Source: Lepus europaeus
Lineage: Eukaryota; Chordata; Mammalia; Lagomorpha; Leporidae
DNA: 64,000 bases
Direction: 5' to 3'
NCBI RefSeq assembly: GCF_033115175.1
Contig: NC_084834.1
Coordinates: 88,520,462-88,584,461, forward strand
The position numbers and the translations under genes are program-made. Position 1 is the first letter of the stretch, and every line of letters starts with the position of its first letter. Shown here piece by piece: positions 62,670 to 64,000 of the stretch. Under the pieces are notes generated by a model. That model had not been told where the DNA came from. It was given only the letters and a program-made list of their open reading frames with translations, and ran no database searches.

Positions 62670-63049
62670 TTTTAAGATTTATTTTTATTTATTTGAAAGA
62701 GTTACAGACGTAGAACCAGCGAGAGCCAGAGAGAGAGCGAGCACGAGAGCCAGAGAGTGAGAGCGAGAGCAAGAGAGTGAGAGCGAGAGAAGTCTTCCAT
62801 TTACTGGATCACTCTCCAAATGACTGCAACAGCCAGAGCTGAGCTGATCTGAAGCCAGGATCCAGGAGCTTCTTCCGAGTCTCCCACTTGGGTGCAGGGG
62901 CCCAAGGACTTGGGCCATCTTCTGCTGCTTTTCTAGGCCATAGCAGAGAGCTGGATGGGAAGTGGAACAGCCAAGACTAGAACCTGTGCCCATATGGGAT
63001 GCCAGTGCTGCAGGCCAGGGCTTTAACCCGCTGCGCCACAGCACCAGCC
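62670..63049 (-). repeat. C-repeat SINE with expanded GA-rich tract
   Basis: Complete copy. The usual (GA)n has expanded and diversified into gagagc/gagcga units over about 62718-62790. The head is gccacagcaccagcccc. Confidence 0.92.
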
Positions 63050-64000
63050 CCAACTTTTCTTTAAATAAATAAAATCTCTGTGAGTAAGATGGATAGCAAG
63101 TGGGGTCACATTGTTGTGTTTGCCCATCTTTGGCTACTAGGAGCTTTGCCACCTTCTGACAAAGTCTGTTTCATATTTAGACAGAACTTTTTTCTCTTAC
63201 TTTAAATGTCTTAAAATCTGTCTCCACTGACTTCCGACTTCTGCCTTGAAGAAGTGTGTGGCAACTCTCCTAAAATCTGAAAAGGTTGCAGACCCAAGTA
63301 TGTCTTCTCTTACAAGTGGCAGTATCCCAGATTCTTCATTCCTTCCCAATAAACAGTTGCATTTCCTTTTGTTTCCCTTTTAGTTTCTTTGCTGTCTTTT
63401 CATCAAAGTGCCCCTGCTTTTATTAATTGGTTAAAACTTGGGTAGTTTTCTCAAGGAAGGTTCAAATGTCCAATCTTCTCTTAACCTTTGTATATTTAAC
63501 CCTAGCTTTTATGTTTGAAGGACAACTTAGCTGGCTATAAAACTTGGTCCATATTTTCATAAATATCTTGTCTTACCCCATTGTGTTCCACTGTGAAATA
63601 TTGTAGTCTTTAAGCTACTTCTTTAGTTTTTCCTTATTTGGCTTGGCTACCAAAAATATTCTTTAGTTTAATAATTTTTGTAGACTCTATCTTTTTGTGA
63701 GCTCTTCTATGGCTATGGTATGCCTTTCAATGTGTCGATTCAAGACCACTTCCATATGAACAACGTTTTCATGGGTTGTGTGTGTGAATATTGGACTCCA
63801 CCGTTGAGCTCTCTGTGAGGACGCTGTAGCGCGCACACACTTGGAGCACATCGCTGCTCTCCAGCTCTCGCTTGGGCCCTGTTGTCTCCCCTTTGTGTCT
63901 CATGACATCTGCTTTTCTCCTTTGTGTCCCTTGTGCCCCTCACTGTGCTGGGATGGCTTTTCTCCAATCTGCCCTTCGTCATTTTGTCTTCACTTCCGAA

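Larger units (their letters stand above)
43207..64000 (+). other. FAM13A: FAM13A intron following the start-codon exon (open-ended)
   Basis: Runs from the GTAAGT donor to the window edge. I found no exon continuing the FAM13A reading frame. Unassigned stretches beyond the listed repeats are 43207-44330, 45560-46010, 47085-47675, 47990-48265, 50570-50810, 51190-51805, 52155-52495, 53600-54040, 54790-55305, 56670-57265, 57600-58640, 59465-60015, 61565-61770, 62190-62665 and 63050-64000. These contain no recognisable gene. Confidence 0.7.

Overview
This is nuclear DNA from a placental mammal, almost certainly a lagomorph and most likely rabbit. About 55 tRNA-derived SINEs of the lagomorph C-repeat (CSINE) type are scattered on both strands, many with intact target-site duplications (TSDs). 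Older mammal-wide layers lie beneath them: MIR, L2, MLT1/MaLR LTRs and L1 3' ends.

Only two genes could be supported. An intact 526-codon open reading frame on the minus strand (15726-17306) is TIGD2, a domesticated pogo/Tigger transposase. A CpG island follows at about 18340-19480. A tiny plus-strand coding exon at 43165-43206 encodes MGAGALAIC and ends in a perfect GTAAGT donor; this matches the N-terminus of the long FAM13A isoform as I remember it. TIGD2 and FAM13A lie head to head on human 4q22.1, so the island is read as their shared bidirectional promoter.

Layout. 1-15725: TIGD2 3' flank and intergenic DNA. 15726-17306: TIGD2. 17307-18340: TIGD2 5' region. 18340-19480: promoter island with a (CGG)11 tract, GC boxes, a CTCF-like site and a proposed FAM13A noncoding exon 1 ending at the donor at 19205/19206. 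19206-43164: proposed FAM13A intron 1. 43165-43206: FAM13A start-codon exon. 43207-64000: the next intron, whose downstream exon is not in the window. SINE-poor stretches (about 12.7-21.1 kb and 41.0-44.4 kb) coincide with the genic parts.

The noteworthy content is a record of retrotransposition. It includes a complete MaLR provirus-like element with two LTRs and a 5-bp TSD (48271-50560), an L1 3' end with an apparent 3' transduction (38933-39181), a tailless 3'-truncated SINE with a perfect TSD (28683-28873), a 30-nt U6 snRNA micro-retrocopy with a TSD (62143-62174), and SINEs nested in L1s. I found no undescribed multigene system. There is no sign of bacterial-type features, CRISPR arrays, or functional rRNA or tRNA genes.
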